From Campylobacter massiliensis (lineage in GTDB: Bacteria; Campylobacterota; Campylobacteria; Campylobacterales; Campylobacteraceae), in contig NZ_JACLZK010000001.1 in assembly GCF_014253065.1 (NCBI RefSeq), forward strand, positions 1,054,001-1,118,000: a stretch of DNA of 64,000 nt. The letters are read 5' to 3'. Below, piece after piece: positions 1 to 8,345 of this stretch. Numbering within the stretch: position 1 is the stretch's first letter; the number at the start of each line of letters is the position of its first letter. Under the pieces are notes generated by a model. It was not told where the DNA came from. It worked only from the letters and a program-made list of their open reading frames with translations, and made no database searches. The translations under genes were made by a program, and so were the position numbers.

Positions 1-298
1 TTTCGTACTAGTTCTCATCGTCGAGGCAAAATTCGGCAAGAGATTTTGCGGCGAACTCAAATTTAAAGGCGCTAAATTTAACGGCGTCAAAAATGCGGCG
101 TGATGGTTAAATTTAACTGCTAATACGGCCTGAAAGCGGTAAATTTGAGTTAATTTTGCCGCCATGCTCGTAAAGTTAATTTCACAAATTTAACTGCGGC
201 GACCAAAATTTAAGCATTTGTGTTTTAGAAATTTATCAAAATTTAACTGATCTAAATTTCAAAAGCTCGCTAAAATTTAACACCCCAAAAAAACCGCC
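1..298. other. Left-edge spacer, possible 3' end of an off-window gene
   Basis: No complete gene is visible here. On the + strand a frame is open from base 2 to a TGA at 101-103, so the tail of a gene entering from the left is possible, but 33 residues ending in Lys/Phe/Gly-rich sequence give no recognisable family. The rest is spacer carrying ten copies of the hexamer AAATTT, mostly as AAATTTAA. The following gene, coaE, points towards this region. Confidence 0.3.
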
Positions 299-970
299 CT
301 ACTCCGCTGAAATTTTTTCCAAAAACTCCTGAGTTTGCTCTTTTAAATTTTCCAAATCTCCGCCATTGTCTATCACAAAGTCCGCCATGGCGCGCTTTTG
401 CTCTATGTCCGTTTGCAGCTCCACACGGTGCTTTGCGGCGGCACGATCCAGCCCGTTTCGCTTCATCACACGCGCGATCAGCGTATATTTAGGCGCATAA
501 ACGACCGCTACTTTATCGAAAAACTCATACCTCTTGCCCTCGAAAAACAGCGGAATATCGACGAAATAAAGCCTTCCTTTCGCCTCTAAAGCCCGCGCCT
601 GCGATAAAATTTCAGCCGTTATCTTCGGATGCAGCAGCGCTTCTAGCTTTGCAAGCTCCGCAGGGTCTTTAAACACCAGCTCGCCTAGCTTTTTGCGATC
701 CACCGAGGCACAGGGGGCGGATAAAATTTCCTCACCAGGATTGGCGTCAAATTCCGCATGTGAACCAGAATTTTCAGCCTGTACGTCTTTTTGCACGACG
801 TATTGCGAGCCGAAAATTTCAGCCACCTGCGCGGCACAGAGATCAAGGACGTAGTGCGAAATTTGATCGGCATCGATGATCTCAAATCCGCGATCACGAA
901 GCAGCTCGCAAACCGCGCTCTTACCGCTACCGATGCTGCCCGTAATGACGACGGCGTGTTTAAATTTCAA
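299..970 (-). CDS. coaE: Dephospho-CoA kinase
   Basis: This enzyme catalyses the last step of coenzyme A synthesis, phosphorylating the 3'-hydroxyl of dephospho-CoA with ATP in the cytoplasm. The P-loop GSIGSGKS lies at residues 11-18 and is followed by the family's IIDAD segment; the DRKKLGELVF and LLHPKI motifs follow further on. At 223 residues it is longer than the usual ~200. The excess is a roughly 25-35 residue low-conservation insert between the IFG and DRKKLGELVF segments (about residues 53-91). The start is TTG, with an AAAGG ribosome site 6 bases upstream on the minus strand. It is divergent from purM, with about 70 bases between the starts. Confidence 0.93.
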   Translation of the reverse strand: MKFKHAVVITGSIGSGKSAVCELLRDRGFEIIDADQISHYVLDLCAAQVAEIFGSQYVVQKDVQAENSGSHAEFDANPGEEILSAPCASVDRKKLGELVFKDPAELAKLEALLHPKITAEILSQARALEAKGRLYFVDIPLFFEGKRYEFFDKVAVVYAPKYTLIARVMKRNGLDRAAAKHRVELQTDIEQKRAMADFVIDNGGDLENLKEQTQEFLEKISAE

Positions 971-1031
971 GGTGAGCCTTTATAGCGTTTTTATTCGATT
1001 TTAGCTAAAATCTGCGAAATTATACCATCTT

Positions 1032-1036
1032 GGAGG
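1032..1036 (+). promoter_or_regulatory. Ribosome binding site that sets the TTG start of purM
   Basis: GGAGG lies 7 bases before TTG at 1044. No ATG in this frame lies near a comparable site, so TTG is taken as the start. Confidence 0.75.
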
Positions 1037-1043
1037 ATAAAAT

Positions 1044-2027
1044 TTGATAAGCTACAAAGACGCAGGCGTCGATATAGACGCGGGAAATGACTTCGTAAAC
1101 GCGATAAAACCATTCGTCAAAGCGACGCAAACTCCGCACGTTTTGGGCGGTATCGGCTCGTTTTCTGGCGCGGTGAGGCTGCCTGCAGGCTACAAAAAGC
1201 CCGCGATCCTAGGCGCTACCGACGGCGTGGGTACAAAGCTGCGACTCGCGATCGACGCGCACAAATTTGACGGCGTCGGCCAGGATCTCGTCGCGATGTG
1301 TGTGAACGATCTCATCTGTAACTTCGCCGAGCCGCTATTTTTCCTTGACTACTACGCGACGGCGAAGCTCGAGATCGCGGACGCCAGAGAGGTAGTAAAA
1401 AGTATCGCCGAGGGCTGCAAACTCGCGCGCTGCGCGCTAATCGGCGGCGAGACGGCTGAGATGCCCTCGATGTATGAAAAGGGCGACTTCGACCTTGCGG
1501 GCTTTGCCGTAGGTATCGCCGAAGAGGACGAGATCGACCGCAGCAAGTTCGTACGTGAGGGCGACGTGCTCATCGCGCTTCCAAGCAGCGGCCTGCACTC
1601 AAACGGCTTCTCGCTCGCGCGCAAAGTAGTTGCCGAGCTTGGGCTAAAATTTGACGACAAGGTAGACGGTCGCGCGCTCATCGACGTGCTTTTGGAGCCG
1701 ACCAGGATTTACGTTGGCGACTTTTTAAATTTAAAAGACAAGATCCACGCGCTCGCACATATCACGGGCGGCGGCATCGTGGAAAATCTACCGCGCGTAT
1801 TTCCGGAGGGGCTGGGCGCAAAGATCGAGCATACCGCGATCCGCACGCCTGAGATCTTTAAAATCATCGCGCAAAAAGTGGAGCCGGCAGAGATGATGAG
1901 GACGTTTAATATGGGCGTTGGCATGATCGTTGCAGCTCCGAAAGAAAACGCGAACTTCGTGCTAGCTAACACCGACGGCTACGTCATCGGCGAGATCGTA
2001 AAAGGGCAAGGCGCACAGCTAGTTTAA
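1044..2027 (+). CDS. purM: Phosphoribosylformylglycinamidine cyclo-ligase (AIR synthetase)
   Basis: PurM closes the imidazole ring of the purine pathway, turning FGAM into AIR with ATP hydrolysis. The 327 residues show the family signature throughout: SYKDAGVDIDAGN at the N-terminus, GATDGVGTKLRLA near residues 57-69, VNDLICNFAEPLFFLDYYA, GGETAEMPSMY, LPSSGLHSNGFSLAR and ITGGGIVENLPRV. Length is close to the usual 330-345. The start is TTG behind GGAGG. The gene stands alone, is divergent from coaE, and is followed by a strong hairpin terminator. Confidence 0.97.
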   Translation: MISYKDAGVDIDAGNDFVNAIKPFVKATQTPHVLGGIGSFSGAVRLPAGYKKPAILGATDGVGTKLRLAIDAHKFDGVGQDLVAMCVNDLICNFAEPLFFLDYYATAKLEIADAREVVKSIAEGCKLARCALIGGETAEMPSMYEKGDFDLAGFAVGIAEEDEIDRSKFVREGDVLIALPSSGLHSNGFSLARKVVAELGLKFDDKVDGRALIDVLLEPTRIYVGDFLNLKDKIHALAHITGGGIVENLPRVFPEGLGAKIEHTAIRTPEIFKIIAQKVEPAEMMRTFNMGVGMIVAAPKENANFVLANTDGYVIGEIVKGQGAQLV

Positions 2028-2438
2028 ACGGTTAAATTTAACTTTGGCTCGTAAAATACATTGCGAGCCAAAGATTTTTGGGCGTTAAATTTGCTCTGTT
2101 GCCATGCGGGTTAAAAAAAATATCGTTAAATTTATTTACTCTACCTATCAAATTCGACTGGACTATTTGTTAGTCAAATTTTTATTTCTCTTCGTTTGTA
2201 AAATATCTATTAAACCCTGAATATAACGCTAAATTTAGACAAAAATAACGTTAGCGTTTGTTAGTGCGCGTAAGCCAAAAGTTAGTCCACAAAACCAAAC
2301 AGGCGTGAAATTATATTATTCAAATTTAACAAAAAACCAAATCCTAAAAATTAAATGTTATATTAAATAAAAATATTAAAGTGTAAATTTAATGCTTCTT
2401 GGCTAGAATTTGACAAATTTAAATACAAAGGACGGGCA
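2028..2438. other. 411-base spacer with terminator and AT-rich promoter region
   Basis: The left part holds the purM terminator hairpin (2042-2073). The remainder has no reading frame worth naming. From about 2320 the sequence is very AT-rich with TATTAAA/TAAAAAT runs, which fits a promoter for the hydrolase gene starting at 2439; the ribosome site AAAGGACGG precedes its ATG. Confidence 0.5.
2042..2073 (+). terminator. Rho-independent terminator after purM
   Basis: A perfect 10-bp inverted repeat, CTTTGGCTCG (2042-2051) and CGAGCCAAAG (2064-2073), encloses a 12-base loop and is followed by ATTTTT. It sits 14 bases after the purM stop. Confidence 0.85.
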
Positions 2439-3683
2439 ATGAGCATAAATTTAGATAGACTTAAGGCGCTTTTTAGCGAGACAAACGCCATAAATGACGC
2501 AAGCTTTGGCGCCGGGATGAGCCGCCTAGCCTACACGCGCGAGGATAAGGCCGCTAGAGAGCTATTTATCGCACGCTGTAAGGAAGCGGGGCTAAAAGTA
2601 CGCATAGATGCGATCGGAAATATCTTCGCCAGGCGCGAAGGCACCCAGCCCGAGCTGCCGGCGGTAGCGTTTGGCTCGCATCTAGACACCGTGATAAACG
2701 GCGGCGAATTTGACGGGATTCTGGGCGTCCTGGGCGGACTAGAGCTCATCAGATCGCTAAACGACGAAGGCGTGCAGACGCGCAGACCGCTCGAACTAGT
2801 CGTCTTTGAGTGCGAGGAGTCGAGCCGATTTAACATCGCGACGCTTGGCAGCAAGGTCATGTGCGGCAAGCTGGGTTATGAAAAACTAAAAGACGTGCGC
2901 GACTTTCAGGGGCGCGCTATCGGCGAGATCTTTGCAGAGTTTGGCATCGATCTAGCAAGCATCGAAAAGGCTAAAAATTTAATGCCGGACTACGAGAGCT
3001 TTTTCGAGCTACACATCGAGCAGGGGCCGCTACTATATAATGAAAATATCCAAATCAGCGTCGTGAGCGCCATCGCTGCGCCGCACAGATTTAGCGTGCG
3101 CGTGCAGGGCCAGGCTCAGCACTCCGGCACGACTGCGATGAAGTATCGTCATGATGCACTTTGCGCAGCAGCGCAGATAGTGTTAGCCGTCGAGAACGTC
3201 GCGCGCGAAAACGCGGCAAACGGCGTGGTGGCGACTGCAGGCAACTGCACGGTAAAACCTGGCGTTATGAACGTCGTACCTGGCGAAACTACGCTGCTAA
3301 TCGACCTGCGCGGTATCGACCTGCGCACGCGCGAGGCGGCATACGAGCAGATCCTGGCTGAAATCTCGCGCATCGAATCACAGCGCGGCGTCAAATGCGA
3401 GATCAAGCAGCTAGCATTCGACGAGCCGTGCGCGCTGGACGGCCGACTCGTCGATCTCATCGCCAAAAAAGCCGCGGCGCTCGGGCTTAGCTTTGAAATC
3501 ATGCCAAGCGGCGCGGGGCACGACGCTATGCACATGAGCGCACTCTGTCCGACGGCAATGATCTTCATCCCGTCTAAAGACGGCATCAGCCACAATCCGG
3601 CGGAATTTTCTAGCTGGAGCGATATCGCTAACGGCGTAAATTTACTAAAAAGCGTGGTTTTAGAAGCGGCGGAAAGGGTTTAA
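2439..3683 (+). CDS. Zn-dependent hydrolase, N-carbamoyl-L-amino acid / allantoate amidohydrolase family
   Basis: This is a cytoplasmic M20-family metalloamidase of the hydantoinase/carbamoylase subgroup, which hydrolyses N-carbamoyl amino acids, ureidoglycine-type compounds or allantoate. Metal-binding and substrate motifs visible are GSHLDTV (about residue 80), GGEFDGILGV, FECEESSRFN, ELHIEQGPLL (about 194-203) and the late GAGHDAMHMS with its metal-ligand histidine. Its 414 residues match the family. The exact substrate cannot be read from the sequence. There are no purine-degradation or hydantoinase neighbours. The gene is monocistronic and ends at a hairpin shared with the convergent mcc block. 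Confidence 0.88.
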   Translation: MSINLDRLKALFSETNAINDASFGAGMSRLAYTREDKAARELFIARCKEAGLKVRIDAIGNIFARREGTQPELPAVAFGSHLDTVINGGEFDGILGVLGGLELIRSLNDEGVQTRRPLELVVFECEESSRFNIATLGSKVMCGKLGYEKLKDVRDFQGRAIGEIFAEFGIDLASIEKAKNLMPDYESFFELHIEQGPLLYNENIQISVVSAIAAPHRFSVRVQGQAQHSGTTAMKYRHDALCAAAQIVLAVENVARENAANGVVATAGNCTVKPGVMNVVPGETTLLIDLRGIDLRTREAAYEQILAEISRIESQRGVKCEIKQLAFDEPCALDGRLVDLIAKKAAALGLSFEIMPSGAGHDAMHMSALCPTAMIFIPSKDGISHNPAEFSSWSDIANGVNLLKSVVLEAAERV

Positions 3684-3720
3684 ATATACAGATAAATAAA
3701 TTTGAAAGTTTCGATACAAA

Positions 3721-3752
3721 AAAGTCTGTAAAATCAAAATTTTACAGACTTT
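3721..3752. terminator. Bidirectional terminator between convergent genes
   Basis: A perfect 14-bp inverted repeat (AAAGTCTGTAAAAT, 3721-3734, and its complement, 3739-3752) has a 4-base loop and A/T flanks. It lies between the + strand hydrolase and the end of the minus-strand mcc block, so it can serve both. Confidence 0.85.
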
Positions 3753-3783
3753 GTACTGCAAATTTTATTTCGATTTTACTATT

Positions 3784-4293
3784 CTAAATTTTATTCTCCG
3801 AAAGTAAGATAAAAATGAGCGGATTTATCAGCGTTTCGCCGCGGGCGGCATAGAGCATGACGTCTTCGAAATAGTTATCGTTAATGCCGTAAACGTGGTA
3901 TTCGTACGCGCCGATACCGTATCCCATCGGAGTGATGTCCACGCGCGAGTACCAGGCGTTTTTAGCCAGGATATAGCGGCTTGTATCTTGCGAATAGACC
4001 CACAGCACGACGTCGTCTTTGTTCTTTTGCCGCATGAGCCACGTAAACGAGTTTGAGATGTCGTAGAAAAAGTACGTATCGCCGTTTGGCATCACCGCCT
4101 GAGCCGTGTTGTTTAGGTCGCTGATCAGCACCTTGCTCTCAAAGCAAAGATATTTGCCAAGCTCGATTTCTAGAGGCTTTTTTTCTACGTTGCCGTGGCG
4201 AACTACGATTTTACCCTCGCTAGTATCCACTGAAAACGCGAGCAGCGCCACCACGCCGATGAGTAGCACGGCGGCGAAAATTTGCCTTATCAT
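3784..4293 (-). CDS. Membrane-anchored NosL-like protein, last gene of the mcc block
   Basis: 169 residues with one N-terminal hydrophobic segment (about 5-20) and the rest probably periplasmic. The second half resembles the NosL copper-chaperone fold: GDTYFFYDISNSFTWL (about 70-85), then AKNAWY and the TPMGYGIGAYE stretch, which recall the conserved 'tPMGyGfgAf' of NosL. In place of the NosL CXXCGM metal site there is only GKYLC, so one Cys is retained. It overlaps the upstream membrane gene by 4 bases. I infer a role in handling copper for the MccA system. The NosL assignment is from pattern memory, and a general membrane-protein annotation is the alternative. Confidence 0.6.
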   Translation of the reverse strand: MIRQIFAAVLLIGVVALLAFSVDTSEGKIVVRHGNVEKKPLEIELGKYLCFESKVLISDLNNTAQAVMPNGDTYFFYDISNSFTWLMRQKNKDDVVLWVYSQDTSRYILAKNAWYSRVDITPMGYGIGAYEYHVYGINDNYFEDVMLYAARGETLINPLIFILLSENKI

Positions 4294-5243
4294 AGTAAAA
4301 CTCCTCGCAAAAGGTAGTATTTAGCGACGAAAAAGCTGCAAACAAGAGCATTTACGATCAGCCAAAAAGAGGAAATTTTGAGCAAATGCTCGTAAGGTTT
4401 TTTCACGATTAGCTCGACCAAAAACGCCGATATGCCGTAGAAAATACCCAAAAACAGCGAACCCCAGATGAGGTAGCCGACGTAAAAATACTCGCCCTTT
4501 AGCATGCAGTACGGGCATTTGTGATTTGGCTGTTCGTAGACGTAAAGCCCGAAAAAATAAGTAATCGCGTAGTATGCGATAAATAAAAACAGCAGGTTGC
4601 AAACAAAGCTCGCCATCGTCTGTTTGAGCAAATTTAGCGTCAAAATAACCGCAAAAACGGCGTAGTAAAATATGACCAAATTTAGCTTCGTGTAGCCAAA
4701 CGGTAGCTTTGGCGCCTGAAATACGACCGAGCAGCAAAAGACTGGCACCTTTAAGGGTACGTTGCTAAAAAACAAAATCTCAGTAGCAAATTCGACCAAA
4801 ACGCCGATAAAAAGCGCGGTAAAGATGACGTATTTTCGCTTTAAATACGGAAAATTCGTCGCCTTTAAATCAAGCGAATTTATGATTAGCCACAGTCCAA
4901 AGCCAAAGATGAGTAGTAGCTTTAACAGTAGCAAAATGCCGCCGAATTCGTTTGATCCGATGACGCCCGCCGAGCACATGGCACCCGGCACTACGTCTGC
5001 TAGCTCGTTTAGAGATAGCGCGAAAAATACGAACAAAACTATCTTGCAAACTACGGCGAAAAACAAAATCGTATTTACGAGGTAGTTGCGTTTTTCGAGG
5101 TCGTATTGTAAATTTGACGTCGAGTTAAAGTCCCACAATCGCATAATGCGCACGACGAAATACTGCGAAATACCCATTAAAACAATGATTATAAGCTCGA
5201 TCAGTAAAAACGCTATGACTTCGTCCGATAAAAATACGCTCAC
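4290..5243 (-). CDS. Polytopic membrane protein with a CPYCML motif
   Basis: A 317-residue protein with about eight hydrophobic segments. Cysteine sites visible are GAMCSAG (about residue 89), FCCS (about 170) and HKCPYCMLK (about 243), the last in a loop between two membrane spans. The CXXC could bind metal or form a disulfide. I do not recognise a named family. It is translationally coupled (ATGA overlaps) to the ABC ATPase upstream and the NosL-like gene downstream. It is therefore likely part of the same transporter or metal-delivery complex in the inner membrane. Confidence 0.65.
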   Translation of the reverse strand: MSVFLSDEVIAFLLIELIIIVLMGISQYFVVRIMRLWDFNSTSNLQYDLEKRNYLVNTILFFAVVCKIVLFVFFALSLNELADVVPGAMCSAGVIGSNEFGGILLLLKLLLIFGFGLWLIINSLDLKATNFPYLKRKYVIFTALFIGVLVEFATEILFFSNVPLKVPVFCCSVVFQAPKLPFGYTKLNLVIFYYAVFAVILTLNLLKQTMASFVCNLLFLFIAYYAITYFFGLYVYEQPNHKCPYCMLKGEYFYVGYLIWGSLFLGIFYGISAFLVELIVKKPYEHLLKISSFWLIVNALVCSFFVAKYYLLRGVLL

Positions 5244-5914
5244 AGCATCTCTCCGTCTTGCATCCTTACGTAGCCGTCCACGAAGTCCAGATCGTCAAAC
5301 AAAATGTCGTGCGTGGCGACGACGACGGTCTTTTTTAGCTCCTTAAATTTTTTCAGCATTTCGATGAAGATGAGCGAGTTTTGTTTGTCCAAATTTGCCG
5401 TCGGCTCGTCGGCTAGTATGACGCTAGGATCCATCGCTAGAGCCCTTGCTATCGCGCATCGCTGCTTCTCGCCGCCGCTTAGTTTTGAGATGATTTGATC
5501 TTTTTTGTGCGCGATGTTGGCGAGATTTAGCGCGCGATCGATTTGCGAATTTAGCTCGGCTTTTTTAAGGCTTGTTAGGCTTAGCGGCGCTAGTACGTTT
5601 TGATAGACGCTAAGGCCCTCGATCAGGTTAAACGACTGAAATATAAACCCGACCTCGCTATGTCTAAAATTTGAGCTCATGATGTCGGGTAGTTTTGAGA
5701 CGTTGCGACCGTTGATCAGCGCTTCTCCGCTGCTTGGTTTGCTAAGCGCGCCGAGTATTCCTAGTAGCGTGCTTTTGCCGCTACCGCTGACGCCTTTTAG
5801 GATGACTAGATCGCCGCTTTTTACCGTCAAATTTATATTTTTCAGCGCGTGAAATTCGTTGAGTTTATTTTGATTGTAAATTTTACAGAGATTTTTTACT
5901 TCTATTGCGTTCAT
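5240..5914 (-). CDS. ABC transporter ATP-binding protein, LolD/MacB type
   Basis: A 224-residue cytoplasmic ATPase. It shows Walker A GVSGSGKSTL (about residues 39-48), Q-loop FIFQSFNL, signature LSGGEKQRCAIARAL and Walker B VILADEPTANLD, followed by the H-loop in ATHD. The sequence type matches LolD/MacB ATPases, which pair with FtsX-like permeases. Here the permease gene lies immediately upstream, overlapping by 4 bases. The pair probably drives an envelope process (copper delivery, lipoprotein or substrate extrusion) for the mcc system; the parallel is the NosF ATPase of nitrous oxide reductase clusters. Confidence 0.88.
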   Translation of the reverse strand: MNAIEVKNLCKIYNQNKLNEFHALKNINLTVKSGDLVILKGVSGSGKSTLLGILGALSKPSSGEALINGRNVSKLPDIMSSNFRHSEVGFIFQSFNLIEGLSVYQNVLAPLSLTSLKKAELNSQIDRALNLANIAHKKDQIISKLSGGEKQRCAIARALAMDPSVILADEPTANLDKQNSLIFIEMLKKFKELKKTVVVATHDILFDDLDFVDGYVRMQDGEML

Positions 5915-7020
5915 TTTACCGCCTCGCTCATGTCGCTAACGGCTATGCGCCACGACGGGATGATGACGAATGCCAAAAACGGAATCACGCTAAAAACGAA
6001 GATCAAAAACAGCATGTTAAAGTCGATGATCGGCGTGAAATCGGTAAAATTCGCCACCTCGCTGCCCAAAAATATATCGCGTAAAAACGGCGCGCCGAAA
6101 AAAAACACGTAGAGATACGCTCCCGCAACGCCTAGCAAATAGGCGCTAAAAGAAACGACGATGTTTTGGATAAATTTAAGCGCGATGATATTTCTCACGC
6201 TAAAGCCGATACTGCGCAATATCGCGATCTCCTTTTTCTTCTCGCCGTAAGCGAGCGAAATTTGATTTTTCAGCAGGATAAAAAACGAAACCATCGCCAC
6301 GACGTAAAGCACCATAAAAATGCCGCCTTTGTAGTAGTAAAGGTGCCTTATTTTGGCTACTCCGTCCTCGATGCTCGTAACCTCTGTGTTTGGATAGACG
6401 TTTTGGATCTTTAGCGCCACTTCGCTGATCTCGTTTACGTTTGGTACCTCGACGTAGAGTCTCGTGTATTCGCCCTCTTTAAGGCTTAGCACCTCGCGCG
6501 CGGTGGCGGGATTCATATAGATGACGTCGTTTGAGACGATGCCCGTTTCATGCGGCGCGGTTTTGTTGATCTTTATCGGGATCATCTTTTCTTCGGTTAA
6601 AAAGTTAAAAACGTCCTCGTAGTAAAGCTCCGCCATCTCTTTTTTTACGCCTTCGCCCACGATCATCTCATTTTCGTCTAAATTTTCGTCGCCGACGATG
6701 TGAAACCAGACTCTTTTTTGCGCGAAATAATACTCTCCCTCGACCGCGCCCTCTACGCTAGCTACGCCCGCGATCTTTGAGACGTCGTAGATGTAGCCGT
6801 CGTGCATCAAGTCGCGTTTGCCCGCGCGCAGAGCATCGACGACGACTTCGGGCTTTGAGCGGGTCAAATTCGTAAGGTCGCTTTGGATGGAGCTTGAGAC
6901 GAAAAGAACCGCGCTTAAGATAAACACGATAAAAGCGAAGATAAAAAAGCTAAAAGCGTGATCGGCGCGGTCTTTATAGAGCAGCGTAACTGCATAATCG
7001 ATAAAATTTTTACTCGGCAT
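5911..7020 (-). CDS. FtsX-like ABC permease
   Basis: About 369 residues. One N-terminal membrane span (about 22-42) is followed by a roughly 200-residue periplasmic domain and three C-terminal spans, the MacB/FtsX topology. A TTG at 7026 would add two residues; ATG at 7020 is preferred. The gene overlaps the small upstream gene by 11 bases and the ATPase gene by 4 bases, so it belongs to the same transcript. MacB-type permeases act by mechanotransmission from cytoplasmic ATP hydrolysis to the periplasm. The substrate or partner here is not shown by the sequence; context suggests the NosL-like proteins. Confidence 0.8.
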   Translation of the reverse strand: MPSKNFIDYAVTLLYKDRADHAFSFFIFAFIVFILSAVLFVSSSIQSDLTNLTRSKPEVVVDALRAGKRDLMHDGYIYDVSKIAGVASVEGAVEGEYYFAQKRVWFHIVGDENLDENEMIVGEGVKKEMAELYYEDVFNFLTEEKMIPIKINKTAPHETGIVSNDVIYMNPATAREVLSLKEGEYTRLYVEVPNVNEISEVALKIQNVYPNTEVTSIEDGVAKIRHLYYYKGGIFMVLYVVAMVSFFILLKNQISLAYGEKKKEIAILRSIGFSVRNIIALKFIQNIVVSFSAYLLGVAGAYLYVFFFGAPFLRDIFLGSEVANFTDFTPIIDFNMLFLIFVFSVIPFLAFVIIPSWRIAVSDMSEAVK

Positions 7021-7198
7021 AGACAAACTTCCCGTACTCTTTTGAAATAAAATTCGTCGAAATTTGCGCGTCTTTGACGGATTTTTGGATCAAATTTAGC
7101 TGAGCTTCCTTGCCCGCTCTATCATAACCTAGATAATGCGCCCCGATACAAAGGTAAAGAAGCGCAAAAAAGCCCGCTAAAACGCAGATGAGTCTCAC
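7010..7198 (-). CDS. Small single-span membrane protein of the mcc block
   Basis: 62 residues with one hydrophobic segment (about 3-22) and a polar tail. The gene overlaps the double-NosL gene upstream by 4 bases and the permease downstream, which is good evidence that it is translated. No family is recognised. It may be an accessory subunit of the transporter. Confidence 0.6.
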   Translation of the reverse strand: MRLICVLAGFFALLYLCIGAHYLGYDRAGKEAQLNLIQKSVKDAQISTNFISKEYGKFVYAE

Positions 7199-8331
7199 AT
7201 CAACCTCTCTACTAAAAGAGTCGTGATCTCGTCAAATTTGACTATCTGCTTGCCGCCGTGATCCTTGGCGAAGGTCTTAGCGTCCTCTTCGCTGGCAAAC
7301 GGTATGAGCTCGTTGCCCATAGGTCCGAGTACGTTTGAGCCGGTTACGTAGTAGGCGGTTCTGGCGTCGATTTTGTTTAGCTTGTAGTAGTCGCTAACGT
7401 AAATTTGATCGTCTTTTTTGCCTTTTTCAAAATAATACTTCATCATATCCTTGACGCCGTCAAAGTAAAGCTCCTCTTTGCTTGTTTTCATCATCGTCGC
7501 CCACTGCGGGTTTTTGCCGATTAGCATACCGCAAACGGGGCAGCGTGCTCCTTTTGGCACGACGATCCTCTCGGCTTTTTGCGTTTTTTGCTTAGATTTT
7601 GAGGCTTGATCGCTCGTGCCTAAATTTGCCGGTGCGTCCCATAGATACAAAGCGGCGGCTTGCAGGTGTTTGTCGTATTCAGGGGCTTTGCTAGCGCCCT
7701 TTGCGTCGCATGTTTTTTTAAGGTGGGCTTTTAGCTCGGAGATGGCTTTAAAGCTTTTTGGATCCGTTTTCTCGCAGTTTGCTTCGTAAAATTCCTTACC
7801 GTGCGCGTAAACGCCGCCCTCGCGTTTAGCTTTGATCATCTTGTTATCGCCATCAAAGTCCTGTCCAGCGATCTCGTATGCTTTGGCAAAGTCCATTATC
7901 TCGCCGCCGTTTTCGGCTTGGAACTCTTTTGCGTCGGCCTCGGTTGAGAAGGCGTATTTGCTATTTCTAGTCATCGTGCCGCCGATTTTGCTACCGACGA
8001 CGTAAAAGGCTTTATTTGCATCGATAAAATTTAGATTTTTCGTATCGACGACCTGCGCGTCGCTTGGGATCTTGCCCTCCGTGAGCTCGTATAAGCAGTG
8101 CAGCGATGCTACTTGCTTGCCGTTATAAACGTGGTTTGTTTTGTAAAATTTAACCAAATTCATGCCGCAAACGGCGCAGTACTCTTTATCCTCGCCGCTT
8201 CCTACTAGCGTAGCTTTGCTAGGATCTACGCTTTGAAACATCGGCTTCATCTTGCCGGCCTGCTCGTTTGCTTCGGCACCGAAAAGTAGCGCCGCCAGTA
8301 GCGCCGAACCCAAAATAGAACGTAAAATCAT
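7195..8331 (-). CDS. Double NosL-domain periplasmic protein (probable copper chaperone)
   Basis: 378 residues with a Sec signal peptide (hydrophobic to about residue 19). Two NosL modules are visible. The first begins at EYCAVCGM (about 51) and the second at ARCPVCGM (about 263), each carrying the CXXCGM copper site. Each ends in the AYYV-GS...GPM/GTM-type stretch followed by FASEEDAKTFAKDHGG. Between them lies a 60-70 residue linker resembling a small cytochrome c that has lost its CXXCH. NosL proteins deliver Cu(I) to periplasmic enzymes. The position in the sulfite-reductase transcript suggests delivery to MccA, whose active site contains copper in Wolinella. It follows the Sel1 gene by 14 bases. 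Confidence 0.8.
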   Translation of the reverse strand: MILRSILGSALLAALLFGAEANEQAGKMKPMFQSVDPSKATLVGSGEDKEYCAVCGMNLVKFYKTNHVYNGKQVASLHCLYELTEGKIPSDAQVVDTKNLNFIDANKAFYVVGSKIGGTMTRNSKYAFSTEADAKEFQAENGGEIMDFAKAYEIAGQDFDGDNKMIKAKREGGVYAHGKEFYEANCEKTDPKSFKAISELKAHLKKTCDAKGASKAPEYDKHLQAAALYLWDAPANLGTSDQASKSKQKTQKAERIVVPKGARCPVCGMLIGKNPQWATMMKTSKEELYFDGVKDMMKYYFEKGKKDDQIYVSDYYKLNKIDARTAYYVTGSNVLGPMGNELIPFASEEDAKTFAKDHGGKQIVKFDEITTLLVERLM

Positions 8332-8345
8332 ATTATCTCCTTAAA

